49,648 nt of DNA from Candidatus Doudnabacteria bacterium (GCA_016182875.1 JACPFQ010000005.1:1-49648); one strand, 5' to 3'; shown: positions 8,400 to 17,119, counted from the stretch's first letter. Translations and numbers: made by a program. Notes: a model not told the origin generated them from the letters alone.

Positions 8400-10313
8400 A
8401 TGAGATTGCTAAAAGCTCAAAATAAAGTGGTCGTCGCCCTTGCAGTCGTCCTGCTGGCAGGACAGCTGGCTTTTTCATTCAGCTTCCTTTTGGTCCCCAA
8501 GCGGGCAGAAGCTTTTTTGGGCTTTGGCGACCTCAACATTAAAATCGGAGACATCCCCGGGTATATTGAAAAGGTCGTGCAGGGGGTTTTGGTCAGCCTC
8601 GGCACCCAGTATGCCAACAAATACTTGACCAAATTCGTCCAGAAACTTCAGGATAAATACCGGATCAAGGATTTCTTGTTTTACGACCAGTATCTTTCTG
8701 ACTATTACGTCACCAATCTCATTACCCGGAACGTGGATGACCCGGATTTGAGGCGCGCGCTTGAGCTGTTCACCGGCATTACCGTCACCGGCCGCACCGG
8801 CGGCTACCACGCCGGCATTTGCCGCAACGCCACTGCCGACACCAAGCAGGCTTGTCGGGCCAGAGGAGGGCAATGGGACGATATCGACCCCAGGAAAGCT
8901 TTGATCCCCCAGCTTAAGGCGAAGATAAACGATCTTTATAAGGCGCGGACCGGAGTAGATTACAGAAGAGTTTACTACCCGGCAAGAAGAGTATCAGACC
9001 GGGAATATTTCTCGACGGCCCAGTCGTTTTTCTACAATCATCCGAGCTTTACCGAAAGCAACCTTTATGCGCAATTCAGCGCGTTCGAGTCATCTGCCAC
9101 GACCGCGTCCAGGCTGGAAGTGGCAGTCGGCAGCGGGCTTAAGAACGGCAGAATCATCGGCGGCACTTGCGCTCGGCCCGCAGGTTCAGCTGATGACGCG
9201 GATATTTTTGACGCCATTGCCGGCGGCAATCCGCCCAAGGATCCGGTGAGTTGCAATGCGGCCGGCGGACATTGGGAGGCAAGCGCTCTGGACCAGGCCC
9301 GGTCGTTCATCACCAACCCAACTGCCTTTACCGAAAAGCAGTTGGTTGGCGCCGTTGACGCTATTTTCAAAAACAACTATGACGCTTCCAACATCTACAC
9401 GCAAATCGGCCGCTCTTTGGGCAACTTTATTTTTACAAGCCTGAATCTCAATGAGTCTGGCAGCGGGTTTAGCAACAGCAATGTCTTCAACGAGGGGGGC
9501 GAGGATTATGACCCCAACAGCACTGATGACTTTGACGTCTCGCTTCGCGTCATCGATTTAGATGGCGATGGTATACCGGACGGTGAAGACAATGACGAGG
9601 ACAGGGAATTAAAAAGTTTGGTGGATCTTTGCTACCACGACGCTAAGTCAGAGCCGGGCGAAGAGCCGCTGGTCTGCAACAAATCAAGTGAAACCGATTA
9701 TTCGGAATATCTAAGCCCGGTTTGCAAAGCTACGGACAACGCCATCTTGGCACTCGACAAATGGAGCGAGTTTCAGGAGACCCATAAGAATGAGGCTAAG
9801 AACACGACTAATTTCTGGAACGATGCAGACTCGAGCCGCTGGGGCGACGTTGGCTCCGAGGCTTTGTCGTATGTCGAAAAGCTGGTCAATGAGCTTAAGA
9901 AGAGCAACGTTACCCAGTATGACGGACCAATCAGGGACTTCAACCGATACGCCTGGTATTTGGACGCCATAGTCAGGTCGCTGTTTGGCAACAACGACGT
10001 GGATTTGCGCACTGGCCCCGGCAGCGGCGATGGCGGGACGTTCTTCAGTTCGAGAGTGCGGACTGCCAACATTCTTGACTATGCCAAGGACTTCCGAGCG
10101 AGAATAAGCAAGTGCGAACAGCCTGATTTGGAAGCCATAGAAGATTTGCCGCCGCCTGACCTTGAGTTCAACGAGCCTCCGGACACCGAGTTCGAACCAA
10201 CGGAAGACCAGCTAATTCTTGAACGGCTCAACGAACTCAACAAAGGAATCAAAGATGTCCGAGACGCAGTTGAAAACATTGAGATTGATGTAAACATCAA
10301 TAACAATGATTAG
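8400..10313 (+). CDS. secreted or anchored protein of the secretion locus, with Ca-binding loop and coiled-coil end
   Basis: 637 aa beginning with a signal peptide or anchor helix (about residues 11-33, ending near 'KRAEA'). Two cysteine motifs of similar build, 'CRNATADTKQACRARGGQW' near 140 and a second with 'SCNAAGGHW' near 285, suggest a duplicated disulphide unit. A calcium-loop sequence 'DLDGDGIPDGEDND' occurs near 387, and the C-terminal 50 residues form an amphipathic helix. I know no enzyme family for it. It lies between the TSP3-like protein and the VirB6-like protein on one strand with very small gaps, so it is probably an extracellular component of the same machine. Confidence 0.65.
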   Translation: MRLLKAQNKVVVALAVVLLAGQLAFSFSFLLVPKRAEAFLGFGDLNIKIGDIPGYIEKVVQGVLVSLGTQYANKYLTKFVQKLQDKYRIKDFLFYDQYLSDYYVTNLITRNVDDPDLRRALELFTGITVTGRTGGYHAGICRNATADTKQACRARGGQWDDIDPRKALIPQLKAKINDLYKARTGVDYRRVYYPARRVSDREYFSTAQSFFYNHPSFTESNLYAQFSAFESSATTASRLEVAVGSGLKNGRIIGGTCARPAGSADDADIFDAIAGGNPPKDPVSCNAAGGHWEASALDQARSFITNPTAFTEKQLVGAVDAIFKNNYDASNIYTQIGRSLGNFIFTSLNLNESGSGFSNSNVFNEGGEDYDPNSTDDFDVSLRVIDLDGDGIPDGEDNDEDRELKSLVDLCYHDAKSEPGEEPLVCNKSSETDYSEYLSPVCKATDNAILALDKWSEFQETHKNEAKNTTNFWNDADSSRWGDVGSEALSYVEKLVNELKKSNVTQYDGPIRDFNRYAWYLDAIVRSLFGNNDVDLRTGPGSGDGGTFFSSRVRTANILDYAKDFRARISKCEQPDLEAIEDLPPPDLEFNEPPDTEFEPTEDQLILERLNELNKGIKDVRDAVENIEIDVNINNND

Positions 10314-10346
10314 GGTCATGTAACATGAAACATGAATCATTTTCTT

Positions 10347-10451
10347 AATTCAAAAATCAAACTGCAAAATGCAAAATGACAAAGTAAAATTCAAAGATGT
10401 TTTTTAATTTTTAAATTACATTTTGATTTTTGACTTTTGCATTTTGAATTC
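10347..10451 (+). repeat. AT-rich intergenic palindrome, family I1 (copy 2)
   Basis: Almost identical to the copy at 7369-7472 over about 100 bp. It fills the gap before the VirB6-like gene and ends 13 bases before its ATG. Confidence 0.9.
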
Positions 10452-10464
10452 TTAGCAGTTGTTA

Positions 10465-13400
10465 ATGAAAAATAGAATTATCTCAAAACTCACACTAGCC
10501 CTTACCCTCGCAATCGCGGCCGGTTTTGCGTTTGCCAATTTTGCTTCTGCTGCTCCACCTCAAGTTTCCATTTCAGCGACGCCGTCTCTTCTTAAACCTG
10601 GAGATAGCACTACCATAACCTGGTCTGCCTCGGCAGGGGCAGTGCAAGTTGATATTAACTCCAGTGGCGCTTTCAGAAGAGCCAACGCCGGCGTATCAGG
10701 CAGCGCTACTGATACACCAACCACGAGCACGGCTTATACTATCTACGCCACCAATCAAGCCGGCGAAAGGTCGCAGGCATCATTTACCGTGAGGGTTGAT
10801 ACGTCAGGCACGCCTCAACCTTCGCCTACACCAGCGCCTGGCCTTCCGCCGATAACAGTAACCGGGTGTTACAATGAGCAAAACCTGATTCAAGGCAATC
10901 CGCCGTTGAATGAAGATCAATGCCGAAGACTTGCCGCCAGCGGAGCCAAAGTCCGCTGGGAGGTGGTTGGAACCGCTCCGACTATATTGATAAGCAAGCA
11001 GTCGTTCGAGGCTGCCCAGACTAACGCAGCAGCCTGCCGCAAGTTTAAGGATGACCTTTGGAATGCCACGGGGCGCTATTGGAAAGCGTTATGGTGGCAG
11101 GGAGCCGCTTTGGGCCTGGGAACTAAGGCGGGCTGTTATATTTACCATGGCAACGCCAACGATCCAGGCAACGCAGGAACTACCACGGAAGATCCGAGTA
11201 ACCGGCCGATTACTGCCATTAACTTCGAAAGATTGATAAGAGAGAGCGAAAGCGGCATCACGAACGAACAATTCACCGCCTACACTACGGCACTGCTGGA
11301 GGACAAAAAAAATGCGGCAGGATTAAGCAAAGTCTTCGGCTGGGTGATTTATTTTATTACCAATGTCTTAAACAGCCTGATTGCTACTCTTACTACCATT
11401 GCCGGTGGAATCATGGCTGCTGTGATTAAATCGACCACCAGCTTTACTGACATGCCGGAAATCGTCAAAACCGGCTGGGTGATCATGCGTGACATCATGA
11501 ATATGTTTTTTGTGCTGGCCATGATTGTGATTTCCCTGGCCACGATTTTGAATCTGGAGAGTTACAATTACAAAAAACTTCTGACCAAGCTGGTGATTAT
11601 GGCGCTTTTGATTAACTTCAGCCAGGCCATCGCCGTTGCCTTGATTAATGTTTCCAACATGCTGGTTAATGTTTTTGCAATTGACGGCAGTTTGTCCACG
11701 ATTTTTGCCAATCTCATAGGAATCACAGCTGACTGGTCCATGCCGACCATGGGTTGGGAGCAAGCTTTGGTTATAGGCATCAGCCAACTGGTCCTCAATG
11801 CCGTAATGCTCATCGCCTTTTTGGCTTTGGCCGCTTTATTTGTCGTCAGAATGGTCGGCTTGTATGTGCTGGTGATTTTTTCTCCGATTGCTTATGCGTT
11901 GTATATTCTTCCGGAAACGTCACAGTATGCCAAGCAGTGGTGGACGACTTTCATTAAATATTTGATTTGGGCGCCGGTGGCCATGTTCATGGTCTGGCTG
12001 ACCATATTCATAACCAAACCGCAGGGTTTAGGGATCAATCAAGATGTTATAGACACAACCGCAGGTGGGGATTCTTACTTCAAATTCGTGATTCTCACCG
12101 CTTTCATGTTTGCGGCCGTGTATGTGGCCAAGCAGGCCGGCATGGTCGGCTCCGAAGCAATCCTGAGCATGGCAGACAAAGCCATGAAGGGCGTGGCAGC
12201 AGCGCCCTTTGTCGGCGCTTGGGCCGGCAGCAAAGCTTTGGCTAATCTTGGAGCGGAAAAGCTTTTAGAGAGCAGGAACATCGAAATACGCCCTCGTAAA
12301 TGGATCGAAGGCTGGAAGGAGTCGCGCGAAGCCAACCGGCTGGCTCGCGAAGAGGCAGGGCTTGCCAAGGCTGAAGGCAAGAGCGTGCTTGCCAACCCAA
12401 CGTCATTCTTTCAGCGCTATATGTTTGGCCGTGGAGGCATTAAAAAAGCGCTTCTCGGTCAAAATAGGCAGGGAAAGAAATTACTTGACGATGTGGCCGC
12501 TAACGAAAAGAGGGCCAACGAACTTGAACAAGAGGGCAAACTTGCAGCAGAATCAGCTTTGAATGATCCGAGGGTTAAGGCGATGCAGGCGGAATATGAA
12601 CGCAAAAAAGCTTTGGGTATTACTGATAATTATCTCAAAAGCCAAGTCGAAGCCGCCCAAGAGAAAGCCAGTGCGCCATATATGGAGGAGGCCGAAAGAC
12701 TAAGAGCAAAGGCAGCCAAAGATGCGGAGGAAGCCAGGCATCTGGTTCATGAACCCGATTACTTCACCCAGCGCAAGCTGCGCGAAGCCACCAACCACGA
12801 AAAAGCCAAAATCACCGGCGAAGTCTGGCAGGAAATGTTTGACCAGGCCCAAGGGGCGGTGGGAGAGAAACATATTGCCCGGTTCAAGGCTTTGTTTGAG
12901 AAGCTGGCGGACACCTACAATGAAAACGAGCTGATTACCCATTGGAAATATACCCGCGACATGAATGCCAAGGAAACCGGAGCTTGGAAAGATGTGAAAA
13001 CACGGGATTTGTTAAAACAGCGTTATTTGAAAACTAAAAAAGATGTTGATGGAAAAGACATCTCCGAAGTTGATATCGAAAACGGGAATTTCAAGATGCA
13101 CAAGCTAGGCGAACTCTTTCATGAAGATAAGAGCGGCATTGAAAACTTCCGCAAGCTCATTTTGGAAGAAAAGCTGGGCATGAGCGAAGCAGCCTCCATG
13201 CGCCATTTGGCAGATATTGGAGATATAGCGCAGAAGCGAGGACACGTGGGCATTTGGCGGTTATACAACACCAAAAATGGCCGCTGGCAGATGAACCCGT
13301 ACGATGAATGGGATGCCGAAATGCGCGTTGAAAAAGGCAAAATGCAGGAATCTGAATATATGAGCACCAACCGCTTGTTTGGCCATGACGAATACACCGC

Positions 13401-13911
13401 AAGCAATGGTGCAAGAATATCCATTGCTCAGGAAAACGAGTTAGACATGGCTATGAACTTTATTGACGCGATTAATTTCCGGTTGGGCCGCGGCACCTTT
13501 GATTTAAGCAAAGCCAGAGCCTTGGCCTTTGCCCCCAATGTAAAAAGATTACGGCATAGGGCAGCTGACTTGAATGATACAGACAAAGTTGATCCAAAGG
13601 GCATAGGAAACCAGCAGATTACTGTCGGGACGAAATATAAAGATATTAATGGTGTTGAGAAAACAATTAGCCAAAACGACCTGAACAATTGGACTAGGAA
13701 AAAGCAGGTTCTCTATACCGTAAGTCAGCTGGAAAGAATTGGTTTGTCTCAGTTTAAGGGAGAGGAGCGAAAGGCTCACGAGGCTGCGTTGAAAGAACTA
13801 CTTGAGAAAAATAGGATCGAGGAACGTTATCGCACGAAGATGAGGGAATCCGGAATGACCGAGTTTAAAAGTGAGTTTGAACCTGCGGGAGCTGAATCTG
13901 TGAAAATTTAA
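10465..13911 (+). CDS. giant VirB6/TrbL-like membrane protein of a type IV secretion-like system
   Basis: The likely start is the ATG two codons after a TTG. The 1148-aa protein has a signal peptide (to about residue 29), an Ig-like domain (about 30-110), a P/S/T linker, a cysteine-containing extracellular domain (about 120-290), a multi-helix membrane region (about 290-590) resembling VirB6/TrbL, and a 550-residue charged, mostly helical cytoplasmic tail. VirB6-type proteins form the inner-membrane part of the translocation channel. The fusion of an outer Ig domain and a very long inner tail is much larger than classical VirB6 (about 300 aa). PrgI and VirB4 genes downstream support the assignment, which rests on topology and context. 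Confidence 0.75.
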   Translation: MKNRIISKLTLALTLAIAAGFAFANFASAAPPQVSISATPSLLKPGDSTTITWSASAGAVQVDINSSGAFRRANAGVSGSATDTPTTSTAYTIYATNQAGERSQASFTVRVDTSGTPQPSPTPAPGLPPITVTGCYNEQNLIQGNPPLNEDQCRRLAASGAKVRWEVVGTAPTILISKQSFEAAQTNAAACRKFKDDLWNATGRYWKALWWQGAALGLGTKAGCYIYHGNANDPGNAGTTTEDPSNRPITAINFERLIRESESGITNEQFTAYTTALLEDKKNAAGLSKVFGWVIYFITNVLNSLIATLTTIAGGIMAAVIKSTTSFTDMPEIVKTGWVIMRDIMNMFFVLAMIVISLATILNLESYNYKKLLTKLVIMALLINFSQAIAVALINVSNMLVNVFAIDGSLSTIFANLIGITADWSMPTMGWEQALVIGISQLVLNAVMLIAFLALAALFVVRMVGLYVLVIFSPIAYALYILPETSQYAKQWWTTFIKYLIWAPVAMFMVWLTIFITKPQGLGINQDVIDTTAGGDSYFKFVILTAFMFAAVYVAKQAGMVGSEAILSMADKAMKGVAAAPFVGAWAGSKALANLGAEKLLESRNIEIRPRKWIEGWKESREANRLAREEAGLAKAEGKSVLANPTSFFQRYMFGRGGIKKALLGQNRQGKKLLDDVAANEKRANELEQEGKLAAESALNDPRVKAMQAEYERKKALGITDNYLKSQVEAAQEKASAPYMEEAERLRAKAAKDAEEARHLVHEPDYFTQRKLREATNHEKAKITGEVWQEMFDQAQGAVGEKHIARFKALFEKLADTYNENELITHWKYTRDMNAKETGAWKDVKTRDLLKQRYLKTKKDVDGKDISEVDIENGNFKMHKLGELFHEDKSGIENFRKLILEEKLGMSEAASMRHLADIGDIAQKRGHVGIWRLYNTKNGRWQMNPYDEWDAEMRVEKGKMQESEYMSTNRLFGHDEYTASNGARISIAQENELDMAMNFIDAINFRLGRGTFDLSKARALAFAPNVKRLRHRAADLNDTDKVDPKGIGNQQITVGTKYKDINGVEKTISQNDLNNWTRKKQVLYTVSQLERIGLSQFKGEERKAHEAALKELLEKNRIEERYRTKMRESGMTEFKSEFEPAGAESVKI

Positions 13912-13925
13912 AATTAATTTAAACC

Positions 13926-15458
13926 ATGGCAGAATTAGACCACAATTTAATCCAAAAACTGTTCCGGATGGGCGAGCGATTCCAGGCTGATTTGGAGCGG
14001 CCGGTGCCCGTACTTACCAACCTAAGCCAGCTTTCCGAGCAGGCTACCGTTGTTCAATTTGAAAACCTGGTCAAAGAAATTATCACAAGGGACGACGGCG
14101 AAACAGCGCTTTTGGGAGTCACAATACTGACTCATTTGCTCAAAGAGCATCCACAGTTGAAAATAGACTATCCGCAAGTTTATGCGCGCTACGAAAAGTT
14201 AATTGGGCTCTTGAAATTCATTAACCTTTCAGCCCAGGCCGGCCTGCCTGAAATCAAACAGATAATTGCCGATCGTTTATTGGACGCCATAGAGGCGGGC
14301 ATTAAGGTAACCGCCAAGCTGGACTTTGTCCTGGATGTTTATGATGACTTTCTGTTGGAGGGCACTATAGCTTATGAGCTGGGCAAGGCCATGCTTGTTT
14401 GCGGCAGTCGCCTTGGCCAACAGCCCCTCGTGCTTAGCAAAACGAAAAGACAAGTGCCTCCAACGCTGGGCAACTGGCTTATAGATTACCGAAGCGCTGT
14501 GGCGGCGGACAAAGGCGGAAGCTACGAACAGATTACTTATATGAATCAGAGCGAGAACGCGAGGAAACTTCTGCCTGCGGATAAGAATTTATTGAAAAAG
14601 GTTTTGAAGCTTTATGACTGGCTGAGATTCGGAACTCCGATTGAAGAGGTGGTTGAAGCAGTTCCAGCTCCAAAGGTGGTAGCTTTGGTTAAAGCTCCGT
14701 CAAGTGATCAAACTCCTCCCCTTGGAACAAGGGGAGGTCGGGAGGGGTTAGGGGCTAAGTTCTCAAATCTAACTCCCCCTCCCCAGCCCCCGGCGGCCAG
14801 TGAGGTAGGGAAATTCTCTTATTCTAAGAGGGGGTTGCCCAACGCCACTCCCCCAAAGCCGCCTGTTGTACCTTCTGGAACCTTTCAAAAACCTCTGACT
14901 ATTGAGGAGCTAAAGAAAGAGGTTATTGCGCAGAGAACTCCACCACCCTCATCTGGCCTGCGGCCGTCTTCTCCCGTCAAGGGAGAAGATATATTGAGTG
15001 AGATCAAGCGAGAGGTCGCGACCAAGGAATTGGATATTTTGACGCCAAGCGTTAGGACTTCCCCCCTTGGAACAAGGGGGGATCAAGGGGGGTTAGAGGC
15101 CAAGCCCTCAAATCTAACTCCCCCTCCCCCCTCTTATTCTAAGAGGGGGGAGCTGCGGCCTAATGCTCTGCCGCAAATCAAATTCATCGACGACCTCAAG
15201 CGAATAGACGTTAATTACCTCCGCCGCGGAGACCCGAAGTCACAAACCTCAAATCTCAAATCGGCAATTTACAATCTGGCCGCGACAAACCGCATGTATG
15301 TCCACCAGATAGTAGTTGTTTTTCAGCAAAGCCCCTTGTTTAAGGCTTACTTAGCGCACGGAAGCTCCAAGGTTGCCGGCCAGCAGGTAAAAGGAGACCT
15401 GACGCAGGCCGAGTTTGAGGCGGTGGCGGATCTGAAGCGCGAGCTTGAGCGCATGTGA
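13926..15458 (+). CDS. protein of unknown function enlarged by three palindromic elements
   Basis: 510 aa, starting 12 bases after the VirB6-like gene. The first 245 residues look like an ordinary helical cytoplasmic protein with no signal or membrane helix and no family I recognise. After that come three stretches made of translated palindromes (about residues 261-308, 340-356 and 377-415), separated by short P/K-rich linkers. The last 80 residues again look native ('QIKFIDDLKRIDVNYLRRGD...' and a helical end). The N-terminal part may be a cytoplasmic factor of the secretion machine. The repeats would give a flexible proline- and glycine-rich linker. Confidence 0.6.
   Translation: MAELDHNLIQKLFRMGERFQADLERPVPVLTNLSQLSEQATVVQFENLVKEIITRDDGETALLGVTILTHLLKEHPQLKIDYPQVYARYEKLIGLLKFINLSAQAGLPEIKQIIADRLLDAIEAGIKVTAKLDFVLDVYDDFLLEGTIAYELGKAMLVCGSRLGQQPLVLSKTKRQVPPTLGNWLIDYRSAVAADKGGSYEQITYMNQSENARKLLPADKNLLKKVLKLYDWLRFGTPIEEVVEAVPAPKVVALVKAPSSDQTPPLGTRGGREGLGAKFSNLTPPPQPPAASEVGKFSYSKRGLPNATPPKPPVVPSGTFQKPLTIEELKKEVIAQRTPPPSSGLRPSSPVKGEDILSEIKREVATKELDILTPSVRTSPLGTRGDQGGLEAKPSNLTPPPPSYSKRGELRPNALPQIKFIDDLKRIDVNYLRRGDPKSQTSNLKSAIYNLAATNRMYVHQIVVVFQQSPLFKAYLAHGSSKVAGQQVKGDLTQAEFEAVADLKRELERM
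14708..14848 (+). repeat. in-frame palindromic element (SPLGTRG family) in 510-aa gene, copy 1
   Basis: Coded as 'TPPLGTRGGREGLGAK' to 'YSKRGLPNA', the same frame as in pcrA and rsmA. Extra sequence with 'cccccggcggccag' lies in the distal hairpin, as if another element had been inserted into it. Confidence 0.85.
14943..14990 (+). repeat. short in-frame palindromic element in 510-aa gene
   Basis: Proline-rich stretch coded from 'ccctcatctggcctgcggcc' and following GC-rich sequence, translated as 'PPPSSGLRPSSPVKGED'. It is related to the element in prmC near 48270-48340, which contains the same words in the opposite strand. Confidence 0.55.
15054..15170 (+). repeat. in-frame palindromic element (SPLGTRG family) in 510-aa gene, copy 2
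   Basis: Coded as 'TSPLGTRGDQGGLEAK' to 'SYSKRG', same frame and orientation as the copies in pcrA and rsmA. Confidence 0.9.
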
Positions 15459-15484
15459 GTTTGTAGTGCGTAGTGAGTAAATTG

Positions 15485-15528
15485 ATGAAATGGCCATTTT
15501 GGCCATTTTTGGTAGTTTATGGTATAAT
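15485..15528 (+). promoter_or_regulatory. hairpin and extended -10 promoter ahead of the first S23-type gene
   Basis: A hairpin 'aaatggcc...ggccattt' with a following T run (about 15488-15510) could end the upstream transcript. An extended -10 box TGG-TATAAT (TATAAT at 15523-15528) stands 18 bases after a weak -35 TTGGCC (15499-15504). So a new transcript may begin here, although the -35 lies inside the hairpin. Confidence 0.5.
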
Positions 15529-15581
15529 AGTCTAGCTAAATCCGAAATCCGAATACCGAAATCCGAAACAAATTATCTTGC

Positions 15582-16153
15582 AGTTTAGTGTTTTACGGTA
15601 ACGAAGCCCGTATCGTGAGGAGTTAAGAGTTAAACGTCTTAATGCCAGAACAAAAAGACAAAAAGCCAATCAAAAGTTTTCGAGATCTTGAGGTTTTTCA
15701 AAATACGTATGCTGCAATGCTGCGCCTGATGAAAGAAGTCTTGCCTTTAATACCAGCGTCAGAGAAATATGACTTAGTAGACCAGTTAAGGCGTTCCTGT
15801 AAAGCTGCTCCCCGATTGATTGCAGAAGGTTATGCCAAAAGGCATCAGAAGTTTGGCTTTCAGAAATATCTTGACGATGCCATGACTGAGTGCAACGAAA
15901 CCATAGTCAGCTTAGAACAGGCCCGTGATATTTACGGAATTAACCCAAAGGTGATAAACGAGCTAGTTGATATTTACGACAAATCTGGACGACAAATATA
16001 TAACCTAAGCACTGCTTGGACTAACTTTAAAGACCCTAAACGTAACCAGGAATCGTCTAAAGGTAAACGGTAACGAAACCGGTATCGTCAAGGGTCAGAC
16101 GTCTAACGTAACCCCTAAACGATACGGGCATCGTAACCTTTTAACCCTAAACT
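15582..16153. mobile_element. candidate cassette: S23/IVP-type gene enclosed by 60-bp imperfect inverted repeats
   Basis: The sequence at 15582-15641 recurs as reverse complement at about 16093-16153. The core 'ggtaacgaagcccgtatcgt' (15597-15616) matches the complement of 16119-16138 at 18 of 20 bases, with outer AGTTTAG and inner ACGTCT blocks conserved. A third, direct copy of the core lies at 16069-16088 across the stop codon, so the 3' side can also form its own hairpin. The only gene inside is the four-helix-bundle protein. Confidence 0.75.
15642..16073 (+). CDS. four-helix-bundle protein of the S23/IVP (23S rRNA intervening sequence) family
   Basis: 143 aa with the family pattern 'SFRDLEVFQNTY', 'LVDQLRRSCKAAPRLIAEGY', 'FGFQKYLDDAMTECNE' and a final helix 'LVDIYDKSGRQIYNLS'. 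Members occur as open frames in the stem-loop intervening sequences of 23S rRNA genes of some bacteria, and also elsewhere in genomes; their function is unknown, and related Avd proteins help diversity-generating retroelements. No reverse transcriptase or variable repeat is near. Here the gene stands between secretion genes and is surrounded by long inverted repeats, with its stop codon inside one of them. The basic tail follows 'TNFKDPKRNQ'. Confidence 0.85.
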   Translation: MPEQKDKKPIKSFRDLEVFQNTYAAMLRLMKEVLPLIPASEKYDLVDQLRRSCKAAPRLIAEGYAKRHQKFGFQKYLDDAMTECNETIVSLEQARDIYGINPKVINELVDIYDKSGRQIYNLSTAWTNFKDPKRNQESSKGKR

Positions 16154-16202
16154 AAAAGAATCTCGTGCTTCGATATTCGAATTTATAAACTAAGCTTAAA
16201 CC

Positions 16203-16646
16203 ATGCAATTCGCTATTCCCCAATTCACTGATGTCGAAGATAAGCTTATAGGTCCGCTGACCCTAAAGCAGTTTTTGACTCTGCTGGCGACAGGAGGACT
16301 GGCTTTGTTTTTCTGGAGTTTGTTCGGGCTCAGCATCATTTTCTTCTTCTTCGCCGGGCCAATTGTTTTGCTGGGTGTGGTGGTGACATTTGCCAAATTC
16401 AACGGCCGGCCGTTTTTTGCCTATGTTTTTCCGTTCTTCAACTTTACGACTTCGCCCAAGGTTATGATTTACAAACGGGAAGGAGTGCCTGTGACTTTTT
16501 CCAAGAAGGTAGTTTCTGCCGCCCCGATTTCATCGGGGCGAGCCTCGCCCAGCGAAGCTGGGCGGGAGAACAGGCTTAGAAAATTGGCATACGTATTGGA
16601 CCAGAAAACGTCTGAGGAGGAAAAGCTAATTGAGGAAATAAAGTAA
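16203..16646 (+). CDS. prgI: PrgI-family inner-membrane protein of the type IV secretion system (VirB3-like)
   Basis: 147 aa. The N-terminal 'MQFAIPQFTDVEDKLIGPLT' and two adjacent membrane helices at about 24-40 and 42-62, followed by 'NGRPFFAYVFPFFNF', are typical of PrgI, a small channel partner of VirB4 ATPases in Gram-positive and Patescibacteria systems. The native C-terminal region is interrupted at about residues 105-123 by an in-frame palindrome. The gene lies between two S23-type cassettes and upstream of the TraC/VirB4 genes, which is the usual PrgI-VirB4 order. Confidence 0.85.
   Translation: MQFAIPQFTDVEDKLIGPLTLKQFLTLLATGGLALFFWSLFGLSIIFFFFAGPIVLLGVVVTFAKFNGRPFFAYVFPFFNFTTSPKVMIYKREGVPVTFSKKVVSAAPISSGRASPSEAGRENRLRKLAYVLDQKTSEEEKLIEEIK
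16516..16572 (+). repeat. in-frame palindromic element in prgI
   Basis: Hairpin 'gccccgatttcatcggggc' followed by 'gcctcgcccagc' / 'gctgggcggg'. It is the same family as pcrA element 3 (4888-4965) and is translated as 'AAPISSGRASPSEAGREN'. Confidence 0.85.
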
Positions 16647-16663
16647 GAATTGACCTAATTAAC

Positions 16664-17094
16664 CTAATTGACCTAATTTTTAAACAATGTCTAATGACCC
16701 AAGCTCCAATGACAAAAAATATGACCTTGAGGAAAGGACAGCTAAGTTTGGGGAAGACATTGTGAAATACTGCAACGATTTGCCAAGAAATGATATTACT
16801 AGGCCTTTGATAAACCAGCTGGTTAAGTGCGGAACTGCTGTCGGCGCCAACTACTGTGAAGCTGATGACGCAGAAAGCAAAGCAGATTTCAAGCATAAAA
16901 TTGGCCTTTGCAAGAAAGAATCCCGCGAATGCAACCACTTTCTAAGAATGTTTTTAGTCGCTGTGCCTGAAATGAAAGAGCGAACCCAAAAACTCTGGAC
17001 TGAAGCAAAAGAATTAAACCTGATCTTCAACAGCATTTATAAGAAACTTAAATAATTGGGACATTGGTGCTTGTGTATTTTTTAGGTCAATTAG
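16664..17094. mobile_element. candidate cassette: second S23/IVP-type gene between 13-bp perfect inverted repeats
   Basis: CTAATTGACCTAA at 16664-16676 is repeated exactly as reverse complement at 17082-17094, directly outside the second four-helix-bundle gene. Similar AT-rich words continue outwards on both sides ('attgacctaatt' and 'aaattagaataattag'). The arrangement mirrors the first cassette, but the repeat sequence is unrelated. Confidence 0.6.
16687..17055 (+). CDS. second S23/IVP-type four-helix-bundle protein
   Basis: 122 aa with the family pattern 'YDLEERTAKFGEDIVKYC', 'LINQLVKCGTAVGANYCEAD', 'DFKHKIGLCKKESRECNHFL' and a final helix ending 'FNSIYKKLK'. It is only distantly similar to the protein coded 600 bp upstream, so it is not a recent duplicate. 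It lies between prgI and the TraC-like gene, in a stretch where those two would normally be adjacent, which suggests insertion. The flanking inverted repeats support this. Function unknown, as for the family. Confidence 0.85.
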   Translation: MSNDPSSNDKKYDLEERTAKFGEDIVKYCNDLPRNDITRPLINQLVKCGTAVGANYCEADDAESKADFKHKIGLCKKESRECNHFLRMFLVAVPEMKERTQKLWTEAKELNLIFNSIYKKLK

Positions 17095-17119
17095 AAATTA
17101 GAATAATTAGAAATTCTCA

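Noticed and set aside
15642-17055. Diversity-generating retroelement (Avd-like genes)
   Set aside because: The four-helix proteins resemble Avd in fold only; no reverse transcriptase and no template/variable repeat pair are present.
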